A stretch of DNA of 64,000 bases from a virus. Location of the stretch: positions 1-64,000 of the IMG/VR virus record IMGVR_UViG_3300044530_000662, one strand, 5' to 3'. Made by a program: the position numbers and the translations under genes. Below are positions 46,000 through 56,800 of this stretch, one piece after another. The stretch's first letter is position 1, and every line of letters starts with the position of its first letter. The notes below the pieces were generated by a model that had not been told where the DNA came from, searched no databases, and was given only the letters and a program-made list of their open reading frames with translations.

Positions 46000-48190
46000 A
46001 AAGAAAGATTGGCCAGTCTGTATAGATGTAACCTCTTTGAGTAGCTCCTCCTTTTTTAGACTTAAATTTATTAACTACCATTTTACCAGCAACATCAGGG
46101 TCTATTCCTTGCTTTATTAAATCTGCATAGTATTCACCTTCTTCTTGAGCAGGTTTTTCTGGATTAAACTTTTTGTCTGTTGGAGTATAAACAACTTTAC
46201 CACCTGGGCCAGCAAGAGTCTGATAGTTAGGATATAACTGATTTAATGCATCTGTTTTCCATTTATTAGTAACAGCTGTATTATATTGATTTCTCATATT
46301 AGCTCTACCAGCTTTAATAGAATTATCAAACTGTTGATTAGCAATAGTATTTTTATCATATACTCTGTTAGCCATTGCTTGATTAAGCATGTTCTCTTGG
46401 TTTCTTACACCAACTTGATTAGCTTCAAACTGATTAGCAACATTAACATTCTGATTATTAATATTAGAAAGAGTGTTAGCAGCTTGTGCAGCTCCTTGTC
46501 CTTGTATTGCAGATAGTCTAGCTCCTAATGCTTGAGGTCCTGCAAACTGAGCAGTAGCTTGTGAAGCAATATTAGCTTGTTCTGATTGTGAAGCAAGTTC
46601 TCTTGTAGGATCTAAGAATGTAGGTCTTGGTTCTTCAAGATCAACTCTTGCTTCCCAAGGCATATATTTCTTAGTACTCATAAGATCACCAAATGCACCC
46701 ATAGTATTTACAGTATCTTGCAACCACCATTGAGGTTCTGTTCCTGGAGGAGTTTCAACATCTGCTTCAGCTTCTGCAGTTTCACAGTCTTTACAAGTAC
46801 CATCTTCATTCATACCGGGATCAGATCCATCTTCACATTCACATCTTTTCTTTTCAGTAGTACAAGGAAGACAATTACCATCAGCATCTTTACCTACCAT
46901 GTAAGTTTCTCCAGTTTTTTCATCTTTACATTCACATTCTGTTTGTGAGATTTCTTCTGGTACTGTTTCAATAGCTTCTTCTTTTTCTGCAAATTTTTCT
47001 TGAACGTCTGCTGTATTACATCTATCAAAGATTGCTTTTGATGATGGTCCCGGTGCCATGTGAGTTTTAAACTTATTTTTTTCTGAAGGCACGGTAAGTT
47101 CCTCATAAGTAGCTCCTGCTTTAATCATATCACAAATAGAACCCTCCCATGCTTTTTTATTAAAGGTACCACTACCACTTCCTGATTTAGCTTCTTTAGC
47201 AGCTTGTCTTTGAGCAGCAGCTGTTTTATTGTATTTATATTCCCCTTTAGCATCTTTTCTAGTTTCCCAAGTACTTTTACCATAGTCCTCTCTACCAACC
47301 TGTTTTGTATTAACAGGTCTACCATCAGCAGCTTGAGGCAAGTAACCTCCATAGGCCATCTCAGTAGGATTATATGGGAACATGTAGTCTTGTTCTAACA
47401 TACCTCCCATTTGCATCATAGTATCTTCTTGTGGCATACCCATTTGATCAGGAGACATTCCTGGTTCCATAGTTGCCATTTGCTCTTGTTCTTCAGGTTC
47501 TATGTTAGGTTCTTGACCTTCATCTTCAGGACCTTGTTGTTGCATCTGTTGTTTTTGAATTGCAAGTTCTGGCATTATTTGTTCTGGAGTAATTTTATTA
47601 GCTTCCATATAAGGTTGAGCAACAGCAGGAATTCCTTGAGGGAATCCTTTCTTACCTTCTTGAGCTAATGCTAAAGCACCTAACTTAATAGTATAGTTCT
47701 TAATCATTAACTCAGCTGTTTTTCTTGCTATTGCATCTGACTCAGGATCTTGTAATACTTTTCTATATTTATTAATGTCATACTGTTTTGATAATTCAGC
47801 CGGAGTGTATCCACCTTTCTTAACCGGCTTATTAAACATTTTAAGTATAGCAGGATCACTAATCTTCATAGATTGTGTATCACTATATATAAAACTATCA
47901 TCTGGAAGATTTAATGGTACACCACCACTATGGTGACGGGGTCCTTTAATAGTATAGAATGATGGCATGTCACTACCATCAATATTTCCTATTACAGTTT
48001 CACCACCTTCAGCTTCTAAGTTAGCTTTAGATCTTGGAACTGCAGATATTGTTTTTTTAACCTCAGAAGGTTTCTGACCAATATATGCATTGTAGTCTGC
48101 ACCACCCATTGCTGGAACATCATTTACTAAGCTTCCTTGAACTTGATATCCAGTTCTAGCCTGTGGTAATTTGGTTATTCTTACTTTCAT
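45998..48190 (-). CDS. Virion-module protein with Cys-rich repeat, 730 residues
   Basis: The N-terminal 140 residues carry a widely seen phage phrase set: EAEGGETVIGN, SFYTIKGPRHHSGGVPLNL and SFIYSDTQSMKI. A Gln/Met/Glu-rich linker contains GG motifs (MQMGGMLEQ, MAYGGYLPQ, also KKGGYTPAE). Residues about 418-470 contain two similar cysteine units (CECKDEKTG..CLPC and CECEDGSDP..CKDC), likely zinc- or disulphide-stabilised. The last 200 residues are Gln/Asn/Ala-rich and helical. It lies among cargo genes, so it is probably structural or packaged. Function unknown. Confidence 0.7.
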   Translation of the reverse strand: MKVRITKLPQARTGYQVQGSLVNDVPAMGGADYNAYIGQKPSEVKKTISAVPRSKANLEAEGGETVIGNIDGSDMPSFYTIKGPRHHSGGVPLNLPDDSFIYSDTQSMKISDPAILKMFNKPVKKGGYTPAELSKQYDINKYRKVLQDPESDAIARKTAELMIKNYTIKLGALALAQEGKKGFPQGIPAVAQPYMEANKITPEQIMPELAIQKQQMQQQGPEDEGQEPNIEPEEQEQMATMEPGMSPDQMGMPQEDTMMQMGGMLEQDYMFPYNPTEMAYGGYLPQAADGRPVNTKQVGREDYGKSTWETRKDAKGEYKYNKTAAAQRQAAKEAKSGSGSGTFNKKAWEGSICDMIKAGATYEELTVPSEKNKFKTHMAPGPSSKAIFDRCNTADVQEKFAEKEEAIETVPEEISQTECECKDEKTGETYMVGKDADGNCLPCTTEKKRCECEDGSDPGMNEDGTCKDCETAEAEADVETPPGTEPQWWLQDTVNTMGAFGDLMSTKKYMPWEARVDLEEPRPTFLDPTRELASQSEQANIASQATAQFAGPQALGARLSAIQGQGAAQAANTLSNINNQNVNVANQFEANQVGVRNQENMLNQAMANRVYDKNTIANQQFDNSIKAGRANMRNQYNTAVTNKWKTDALNQLYPNYQTLAGPGGKVVYTPTDKKFNPEKPAQEEGEYYADLIKQGIDPDVAGKMVVNKFKSKKGGATQRGYIYTDWPIFL

Positions 48191-48200
48191 TATATTATAA

Positions 48201-51197
48201 TTATAAGTATTCTACTTGTCCTCCATTTGCAATGAAGTCTGCTAATTCTTCTTCTGTCATATCTACTATAGCACCTTCAGTATAATTTGAAGATCCTCCT
48301 TGTTGAGCAGATCTACTTCCCCAGTTCTGACCTTGTTCATCTGGTCTATATAGTCCTTTATCAGTTCCTGAAATTACATAATCTCCACGGTCTCTACTTG
48401 GATCAGAAGCATAAAGATTATCAGCTGTAAGATTTTCATACATCTTAGCTTGTCTCTTATTATTTTTTGCTCTATCTATAAAACCAGCTAAACCTTCTAT
48501 ACCAGCATTTGCTGAAAGAATGGCTCCTTGATTATCACCTAACCATTGCTTTTTATTTTTGTAATCTACAGAGTATTCATCTGGTTCATAGTTAGCTTCT
48601 TCTTGTAGTTTTTTTCTGCTATCCATCATTAACTCTTGTCCAACTTCTTTACTACTTCTTGTTGGTAAAGTAAGTTTACTATTAGCTGGATTGTTTTCCA
48701 TACTTACAGGAGTTTCATCACCTAGTAAAGCTTGTGGTAAAAATCTATTTAAACCACCATATTGATTTTTACCTAAAAAGGCTTTAGAAGGATCTATAAC
48801 CCTAGCTGGTGTATTATTTACAGGTTCTCTTTTTTCTACCTGATTAGCTTTTAAACCAGGTCCATAATATTGAGCACCTACACCAGGAGTATCTTGATAT
48901 GACCAGTTTCTATTTTTAGCTTGTTGCATATACTCAAGATTACCTAATCTAGGTGTAGTATCAGTAGTTTCTGGAAATTCTTCTTCTCCTCTACCTACTT
49001 CTCTAGCAGTTCTTCTTTCACCTTGTCTTATTTGTCTTTGAGCACTATTAGATAAACCTTCTGTATTTGAGAATTTTCTTTGTTCATCTTTTGTTTTAGG
49101 TGCTTGTTCTTTAGATTTAGCGGCAGCTTTTGATGTACTATCTTGAGTAAATGAATTTGTACCAGCAAGTCTTCTATCTTCAGGTTTACCAGAAGGATTA
49201 TTGTTATAAGTAACTGTGTAGTTTTTAGGTCTTCCAAAAACACCTGTCTTAGTTACATTGATATCTTTAATTAAAGCATTAGGATTGTACCCTGGCATAT
49301 TAGCAAACTGTTGACCAGTAGCTTTGTTATAAGCAGGACGCATCATTTTTGAATAATAACCTCTTTGTGGTAAGTTTGCTGGGAAATAGTTTCTCATCAT
49401 AGCTCCCCAGAATCCACCACCAAACTGTGCTTCTGGCATATAAGGATCTGATGTATCTTTAGAATACATATCATCTATGTCTTCTTGAGATATCTCTTCA
49501 TCACCACCAGACATAAATCTTTGAAGATTTCCAAATTGATCTGGCATAGGATTATCTATAACTCCACCTTGTTGTTTTTTATTTAATGAATTACCAACAA
49601 ACTTTGTTCCATCCCATACATCTGTATTCCTATAATATCCGGGATTACCTGTTACCCTCATTAGATAATCACTATTGGTCTCACCAACTTTAGGTGGATT
49701 TTTTCCAAATAGTTCAGTAACAGCTTCAGGAACATTACTTTTTTCTTGAGTAGTTGTAGAAGCAGGAGAAGTTCCCCAAGTTCCAGCATCTCCAGCAGCT
49801 GTTGCAGCAGCTCTCATTTCTTCTAATGTTGGTACACCAGCTGATTTAGCTGTAGCATCTGTACCTGTTGCTTTTGCAACTTCTTTGGTTGCTTCATTAT
49901 TAATAGTGGTTCTTACCTTTTCAGTAATTAATTTTCCTGGAGTTTTTGTAGTTTTAGCTTTATATCCATAACCATAAGCCTGTGATAATAAAGGATTATT
50001 TGCTAATTGTACTAATGGATTTTCTCCAAACTCTACAGTATATTCTTTTGGACCACCAAAGATACCTGTTTTACGTACATCAAACTTTGTTATAGGGCCC
50101 ATCATACCTGGTGCTCCACCAGGAAGATGTTTAATAGCTCTATTCATTCTTCTCATAGCTCTTCTTTGTTGACCACCAAACTGCATTTCATCCATACCTT
50201 CATAGTCTTCTGGTATAAATTGTTGTAGCTGAGGTTGAGGCATCATCATTTGTTGATGCATAGCTTGCATTTGCTCAAATTGTTTTTCTGCTTCTTCTTT
50301 AGCAATAGCCATATTGCCTTCTTTCTTAATAGAGCCAACAAAAGCATCAAGTCTATTTTTTCTTAAATCATCTCCTCTAGGATCAGCATCAGAAGCTTTT
50401 ACATCTGCTTCAGAATCTTCACCTCCCATTTGTTTTTTGACAAGTTTTAAAACAGAGTTGACATAACCTTTTTTAGTTTTAAAACCACCCATTTTAAATT
50501 CTTCTGGATCAACTGCAGGATCAACATAATCTGCTGAAGACTGTTCATCTATAGCTTCTTCTGATTCTTCAGGACTAGCCCAAGCAATATCAGCAGCAGC
50601 ATTAGATAAATACTGCTCCATTCCGGACGGTAAATATTCTGATACATCAGGGAATACAATTTGTTGTTGAGGACCAGACCAAGTGTTACCATCATTATTC
50701 ATTTCATTGAGGTAATCTTCTTCTCCGCCATCTTGATATCTTGGTGTACCACCATATCTCATCATGTCTTCATCACCAAGATCCATTACATCTATCTCTT
50801 CATCATCCATAGCAAGATCTGTGTTACCTCTAATCTTGCTCATAGGTTTATTCTCATTAAGAACTTCTTCTTCTACTTGTTCTTGAGCTTCTTCCTCTGA
50901 GTTATCTTCTTCTTCTTCTTCGGGTTCATCTTGATCAATTTTATTCTGAAGTATACCATATACTTGTTGGACATACTGATTAGCCATAGCTGGATCCAAG
51001 TTATATGCATTAACAAGTTTAGCAACAATAGCTCCTTCAGGAACTTCATTACTTATGTCTTGGTAAATAATTTGCATTAACTGTTCTTCTCCTGATGCTT
51101 GTTGTTCTTGAGCTTGTGCACCCGGATATCCTAATTGTTCAATAGATGGTTGACCACCTTCTTGAGCTTTATAAAGTCTTACTCTTCTTTTTTCCAT
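48201..51197 (-). CDS. Virion-module protein with internal duplication, 998 residues
   Basis: A disordered-looking, Gln/Glu-rich protein. It has two copies of a beta module, KTGIFGGPKEYTVEF near residue 375 and KTGVFGRPKNYTVTY near 650, each preceded by an FGG-containing, Arg/Met-rich stretch. Repeated GG motifs (RYGGTPRYQDGG, MGGFKTKKG, MQFGG, AQFGG, QYGGLN) run through the chain. The C-terminal tail IVDMTEEELADFIANGGQVE closely matches the tail and an internal copy in the next gene's product. These features suggest a flexible packaged or capsid-associated protein. No enzyme motif seen. Confidence 0.7.
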   Translation of the reverse strand: MEKRRVRLYKAQEGGQPSIEQLGYPGAQAQEQQASGEEQLMQIIYQDISNEVPEGAIVAKLVNAYNLDPAMANQYVQQVYGILQNKIDQDEPEEEEEDNSEEEAQEQVEEEVLNENKPMSKIRGNTDLAMDDEEIDVMDLGDEDMMRYGGTPRYQDGGEEDYLNEMNNDGNTWSGPQQQIVFPDVSEYLPSGMEQYLSNAAADIAWASPEESEEAIDEQSSADYVDPAVDPEEFKMGGFKTKKGYVNSVLKLVKKQMGGEDSEADVKASDADPRGDDLRKNRLDAFVGSIKKEGNMAIAKEEAEKQFEQMQAMHQQMMMPQPQLQQFIPEDYEGMDEMQFGGQQRRAMRRMNRAIKHLPGGAPGMMGPITKFDVRKTGIFGGPKEYTVEFGENPLVQLANNPLLSQAYGYGYKAKTTKTPGKLITEKVRTTINNEATKEVAKATGTDATAKSAGVPTLEEMRAAATAAGDAGTWGTSPASTTTQEKSNVPEAVTELFGKNPPKVGETNSDYLMRVTGNPGYYRNTDVWDGTKFVGNSLNKKQQGGVIDNPMPDQFGNLQRFMSGGDEEISQEDIDDMYSKDTSDPYMPEAQFGGGFWGAMMRNYFPANLPQRGYYSKMMRPAYNKATGQQFANMPGYNPNALIKDINVTKTGVFGRPKNYTVTYNNNPSGKPEDRRLAGTNSFTQDSTSKAAAKSKEQAPKTKDEQRKFSNTEGLSNSAQRQIRQGERRTAREVGRGEEEFPETTDTTPRLGNLEYMQQAKNRNWSYQDTPGVGAQYYGPGLKANQVEKREPVNNTPARVIDPSKAFLGKNQYGGLNRFLPQALLGDETPVSMENNPANSKLTLPTRSSKEVGQELMMDSRKKLQEEANYEPDEYSVDYKNKKQWLGDNQGAILSANAGIEGLAGFIDRAKNNKRQAKMYENLTADNLYASDPSRDRGDYVISGTDKGLYRPDEQGQNWGSRSAQQGGSSNYTEGAIVDMTEEELADFIANGGQVEYL

Positions 51198-51242
51198 GTA
51201 ATTACTTATATATTAAATATAATAAATTTTATTTTAACAGGT

Positions 51243-51257
51243 AAACTTAATAAGTTT
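51243..51257 (-). other. Small hairpin across a stop codon
   Basis: AAACTT-ATT-AAGTTT on the minus strand forms a 6-bp hairpin over the 878-residue gene's stop, at the start of the 58-base gap before the 998-residue gene. It parallels the hairpin at 45985 and also lacks a T run. Confidence 0.35.
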
Positions 51258-53892
51258 AGTCTACATATTCTATTACCCAACCTCCTTTTTTGTATTCATC
51301 TATTTCTTCTGGAGTAAGATCTAATTCTATAAAGTTATTTACATCACCTCCTTTTGCATAACCTGTAGCATCAAGTATAGTTTTTGAATAATAAGGATCG
51401 GGTCTTGATAAAAAATCTGTGGGTGCAGTTATACTATTTAAAAAACCTTCTTTAGTAGCTTGCATTCTTGTTGGTATTGAATAACCTTTTTTTCTAAGAT
51501 CTTCAACAGTTATATTATTTTTCTTTATAAATTGTTTAGCCTCATCATCCATATCACTGTATGGATCATAAGTTAATGCAGCAGTTGCGGCACCTGCACC
51601 ACCTACTACAGGTATTGCTTTACCAAATTTTTCAGCAACATTTTGTAAACCAGCTCCTGTAGTTGACCATTGAAATTCATTGTTTAATAGCTTTTGCTTA
51701 TTAATATCTACATATCTATTTGAAAAAGGTAGTCTTCTATTTAAAGATACACCTTCATCTAATAAAGATACTTCAGTTAATGGATTACCTGTAGTCTTAG
51801 ATTGTAAAGGAGTTAAAGCATTTTTTTTATTAAAAGTTCTTCCCATAAAACCTTGTCTCATAGGATCTCCAAGAACTATATCAGAATTATCTACTGCATC
51901 ATCAAACTTTGCAGCATATATATCAGTATTAGTTCTATTCATTTTAGTAGTTATTGGATCAGCTTGTCCTTTACCTATTACATTTTTTGCTTTTCCTATA
52001 ATACCTTGTTGTTCAACAAGATTACCATTCTTAATATTCTTATTAATTACATTACCTAAAGGCTTAACAGCTCCTTCTAATTTTTTACCATAACCAGGTA
52101 CATAATTTAAAGGACTAATTTTATTTAAAGTTTTATTAAGAACACCCATAGATGGTGAAACATATGCTTGGTCTAATAAATTAGCTCCTACTTTATTTGA
52201 AGGCCCTACTGCATTTTTTAATAACTCTGGAGAAATACCTGCATTTAATGTACCACTGGTATTTTTAGTAGGTATTGTTTTAGCTACATTACTAATATTT
52301 TTAGTTTTATCACCAAGTTTGGATAAACTACTAATTCCTTTAGTACCAATATTTGTTAAACCTTTTAAATCAGTTCCGGCCATAAATGCTTCACCTAAAT
52401 TTAAAGCTGCTTGTCCATAATTGCCTTTATTTGCATTTACTGCAGAAGATGTTGCATAAGAAGCAGGATTAATTATATTAACTAAATCATTAATTGGATT
52501 ATTATCAGCACCTGTTATTTTTTTATAATATTGCTGATTAGTATTTTGATCATCTCTCAAAGCACCAGATTGACCCATTAAAGGTCTATTACCAGACATA
52601 GCATTAGCACCTGTAAGTATAGGATCTGCCATAAATGCACTTACAGCATTTCCTGTTTTTTGTAAAATACCTGCATTGTCATAAGCTTTTTGTTCATTTT
52701 GTTTAAACTCTTCTAGCTTATTCTCATCTATTTTTTTTAAAAAATTAGGATCTGTTGTTAAAGCTTCTCTTGTAAGTTGCTCTAAAGATTTAGTATTATC
52801 TTTTGCAAAATATTTATCTTTTAATAATCTAGCTGCATCACCAGATGTTACTAAAGAATTAACTTTATTATCAAACTCTTTTAAATTATCAGATAAAGAC
52901 AAAGGTTTATCTAAACTGTTTTCTATATGTTGTACTTTTGGAATACTACTATTACTATTTACTTTTTGTATTTCAGTAGTTTTTTTAGCTACTGGAGGAT
53001 TCTTTAATGTTTTTATAGCAGCTGCTTTTTTTGTTGAATCTAAAGGATCAATACTTTTTTTAGTTTCTTGAGGAGCTGTAAAAAAATTACTTACACAAGA
53101 TTTAGAATTACTATCCCAACGGTAACCTTGAGGACAAGTATTTTTTTGTAAACCTGTTTGTGCTTTTATTAACTCTGGTACAGATATATCTTCTACTACA
53201 TAACCACCATCTTTGTATGCTTGTATCTCTTCAGGGGTAAGATCTAACTCAATGAAGTCATTAACATCTCCTCCATTTTGTTTTTTAGTCATAGGATCAA
53301 ATCCATTAACAAAAGCATTATAGTTTACTCTATTATCTCTTAATGGTAAATTAGGTATACCACCTACATTAAAGTTATCTCTATTACCAATAAAGTTCTG
53401 AGATACTCCAGTACCTAAAGGCATACCATATTCTCCACCTGATGCATAATACTTAGCATTAGGATCAAATACTTTTCTTTTTTTATCCTTTGGTTTTTTA
53501 AATAAATTATTCTCAGTAAATAATTTATTAGTAGCATCTAAGCTTCTAGAGTATGCTTTAGATGCTAAACCTTTTTTACTAGGTTTAGGCATAACAACTA
53601 ATTTTTTCATATAACCTCCTCTTTTCATCTGAGGATATTCATCAACATAGTCTGCTTCAGGAAACATATATTCTTGACCTGGATACATCATCTGTGGTTG
53701 ACCTACGTTAGGTTGTGCATATACAGGATATGGTACTCCTTGCATAGTTATATTACCACCAGGTATTCTTGTATTTTGTCCAGGAAATTTCCATTGTCCT
53801 GCAGGATCATAGATTATGTCCTTTGATTTTTTAGGAGCTTTGGCTTTAGTCAACTCCTTAGTTGCTTTTTGTAATATTCTGCTGTTACCCAT
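51256..53892 (-). CDS. Virion-module protein with duplicated GG-tail motif, 878 residues
   Basis: The N-terminal half is Pro/Gln/Lys-rich and low-complexity, with repeated GG units (MKRGGYMKK, YASGGEYGM). A 30-residue unit GGDVNDFIELDLTPEEI... occurs at residue 207 and again as the last 31 residues (848-878); the 998-residue protein ends in a similar unit. CPQGYRWDSNSKSCV (about residue 253) is a small Cys-bracketed motif. The C-terminal third has Ala/Gly-rich hydrophobic segments (GGAGAATAALTY). It directly follows the muzzle gene with a one-base overlap. Probably a packaged protein; no function known. Confidence 0.7.
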   Translation of the reverse strand: MGNSRILQKATKELTKAKAPKKSKDIIYDPAGQWKFPGQNTRIPGGNITMQGVPYPVYAQPNVGQPQMMYPGQEYMFPEADYVDEYPQMKRGGYMKKLVVMPKPSKKGLASKAYSRSLDATNKLFTENNLFKKPKDKKRKVFDPNAKYYASGGEYGMPLGTGVSQNFIGNRDNFNVGGIPNLPLRDNRVNYNAFVNGFDPMTKKQNGGDVNDFIELDLTPEEIQAYKDGGYVVEDISVPELIKAQTGLQKNTCPQGYRWDSNSKSCVSNFFTAPQETKKSIDPLDSTKKAAAIKTLKNPPVAKKTTEIQKVNSNSSIPKVQHIENSLDKPLSLSDNLKEFDNKVNSLVTSGDAARLLKDKYFAKDNTKSLEQLTREALTTDPNFLKKIDENKLEEFKQNEQKAYDNAGILQKTGNAVSAFMADPILTGANAMSGNRPLMGQSGALRDDQNTNQQYYKKITGADNNPINDLVNIINPASYATSSAVNANKGNYGQAALNLGEAFMAGTDLKGLTNIGTKGISSLSKLGDKTKNISNVAKTIPTKNTSGTLNAGISPELLKNAVGPSNKVGANLLDQAYVSPSMGVLNKTLNKISPLNYVPGYGKKLEGAVKPLGNVINKNIKNGNLVEQQGIIGKAKNVIGKGQADPITTKMNRTNTDIYAAKFDDAVDNSDIVLGDPMRQGFMGRTFNKKNALTPLQSKTTGNPLTEVSLLDEGVSLNRRLPFSNRYVDINKQKLLNNEFQWSTTGAGLQNVAEKFGKAIPVVGGAGAATAALTYDPYSDMDDEAKQFIKKNNITVEDLRKKGYSIPTRMQATKEGFLNSITAPTDFLSRPDPYYSKTILDATGYAKGGDVNNFIELDLTPEEIDEYKKGGWVIEYVD

Positions 53893-56800
53893 TACCTTGG
53901 AGAGTATTGATTTTTACTATCTACTGTTTTTAATATCATATTGACATTACCAGATATTTCTTTTCTTAAAGATAAGAAATGTGTATAGTGTCTAAACTTC
54001 TTTCTTTGAAGTTGAGCTTTATTATAGTCTATATTTACTAAGTTAAGTTCTCTTGTGTAACCATCAGGTTTACTATTCCAAATTAACTGTTGTACATAGT
54101 TACCTAATAATACAGTTGTGTTAGGTACAAGAGGTCCTTGTGGAGGATAACCGGCACCAACTGGAAACTCACCTCTATTGTTTGTTACATCCCAGAATTG
54201 ATTAAACCTGTATTTGTTTTCTTCTTTAGAAAATAATATATCAAATCCAGGAACACCAGTAACACTAGGTAATCCAGTAACAGGATTAGTAAATATCATT
54301 GGTATTGAAGGATTAAACTTAGGATAGTTTAAACTCAATACTATATTGTTCTTAGGGAATATATTTAAGTTTAAGTATCCGGAAACTTGTTCTGAATTAT
54401 AAATTACAGCATTGTCAAAGTTAAAGTCTAATACATGAAACTGGTCAACACAATTACTAGCTCTTGTATAACATTCTAGTATATACTCAAATGATTTTAC
54501 AACAGTAGGAGTTTGCCCAGTAATAATAGGGAACTCAATTTCAAATGGATAATTAACACCATAGTAGTTACAGTACTGTTGACAATTAAAATTATGTTTC
54601 CATATAGTCTCCATCTTAGTAGTTAAGAATACTGTTTTAGTTGGTATAACTAAATCTGGATGCCAGTCATGATATGATATCCAAAATTCATTTTTTGGAT
54701 CATAACTTATTGTCCATGAAGCACTGTCAAATAGTTTTGGATCTCCAATTAAATAACGTCCAGCACCATCTAATGTAAAGTAATCTCCTGTTCCTTTTTG
54801 TACAGCTGCTCCATTTGAATTAACATAACACTCTTTTACAAAAGGAATATATTCTACTCTATCAGCTAGTTCTGGTTTAACATCATAATCTTTTTTACAG
54901 AAATACAATATAGAGTTTTCATTATCATATACTGCTTGGATGCCAATACCTGCTACTGGATTATCTTGCCATTCATAATTTGGAAAATGTTGTGTTAATT
55001 TATATTTTAAAAATAATGAGAACCACCATTTTAAACCTATCTGAGATATCTCTTTTAAACCTTCACCATAACTAAATATTTTACCTTGGTTTTGTGACAC
55101 ATAAAAAAGTCCAGCAGGTGTAGACACAACAGATAATCTATTTTGAGAAGAACCATACTCATATGGTTTATCTGCATTAGATACAGATTGTCCAGGTTGA
55201 CTAAATAAACCTCCGTCACCTATAGTAATCTTAGTTCCAAGAGCTGTATTAAGTGTATCAACACCTTGAAACATTTGAGGCATATCATTTTTAAACGTGA
55301 TAAATAAACCACTTTTATTAATAGATTTTACACCAGAGATTTGAGACTTAAATTCTCTATAGTTATTTGCTAAATATACAAACCAACTATCTTTAAATGA
55401 TTGATCTTGTTGTGGTAATGAATAGTATATTGTGTCTGGTAAGTATGTGTAACAAAGTTTAGCTACAGCAGGATTATAATAAGGACTCTGTAAGGCACCA
55501 GAAGAAAAGTATTCTGTAAACAGTTTACTTATACTTAATGAGTAATCATATCTGTATGTATTACCTCTAGTAATGTTTTGAGGATCAATATCAAACATTC
55601 TTGTTAACTCTGTATAGTTATATGGGTTATAATGTTTTTCCCATTCATAATCACCAGCAATTCTAAAATCTACAAGTACATCTGATTCTACAAAGAAATC
55701 TCTTACAGAAGAACATGCTAAATAAAAGTTAGCATTTTTTGCTCTAAACAAACCTGGGTAACCACCAATAGGAAAGTCACTTGAATAACTATAATACCTT
55801 GATGAGTTTTTATAATAATCTAAATTATAGAAACTGGTTGGTAAATCTCCTGTTCCTGGAGTTGTATTACCATTTGCAAAATCTGGAGCTAAATCTGATA
55901 CATCATAATCTTTTGAATTCATCCAGAATCTTGGTTGCGGAATCATTTGACGCAATAAGTAATTAAACTCAAATCCATCAGGTTGACCAAATAACCAGTC
56001 ATAGAAAAAGAACATACTATTCTTTTCTGTATATCTATTTACAAAAGTATCACCTCCAAAAAATACAGGTGATTGTCTTATTCTTTTGATTTTTGTATCT
56101 ACATTACAAGCAGCACATTTTGTACTTGCACCTGGTGTATCTTCTAATTGTCCTAAACTAAACTTCTGTTCACATGGAGTAATTACAATTTGTTTAACTC
56201 CTTGCAATTGACCATATTGATTTCCAAGTCTAATTTTCATACCAGCATAATGACTGGCAATAGGTGCTTGAAAAGGTGTATCAGTTTTTGTAAATGTTGG
56301 GATGTCTAAACTTGACCCAGTAATATTAGCTAAGGTGTCAGTTTTAATAATTCCATTTTGATTTAATCTACCTAGTGTTGTTAATGATTGATCTACATAA
56401 CTTACACCAGTTGGTTCAGTAATATAATTAGGACCAATAACATTATTATATAAAGGACCTGCATAGTTAGGACCAGCCTTTGTTCTTATTACAACTGTAT
56501 CAGATCTATTAAGGTTGTTTATACTATAGCTTGTGAGAGCATTATTATATTTATAATATGAAGGAACTTGTTGTATGTTACCTCTAATGTAAAAGCTATC
56601 TTCTATTTTAAATCTAAATAATCCATTAGCTGCATTGTTGCGTCTCATATCATCATAGAAACCATGAGCAATCATTTGTAATGCAAATTGATCTTCAGGT
56701 ATAAAAGCTTTTATTAAAGTTAATGTTGTTCTAGCACCTTCACTAAAATAAAATAATAATTGATTAGTTGCACCAAGTGCTCTACTAAAAGGATCTAAAT

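Noticed and set aside
51680-52093. 137-residue plus-strand ORF opposite the 878-residue gene
   Set aside because: Shadow frame; no upstream signal and no recognisable protein features.
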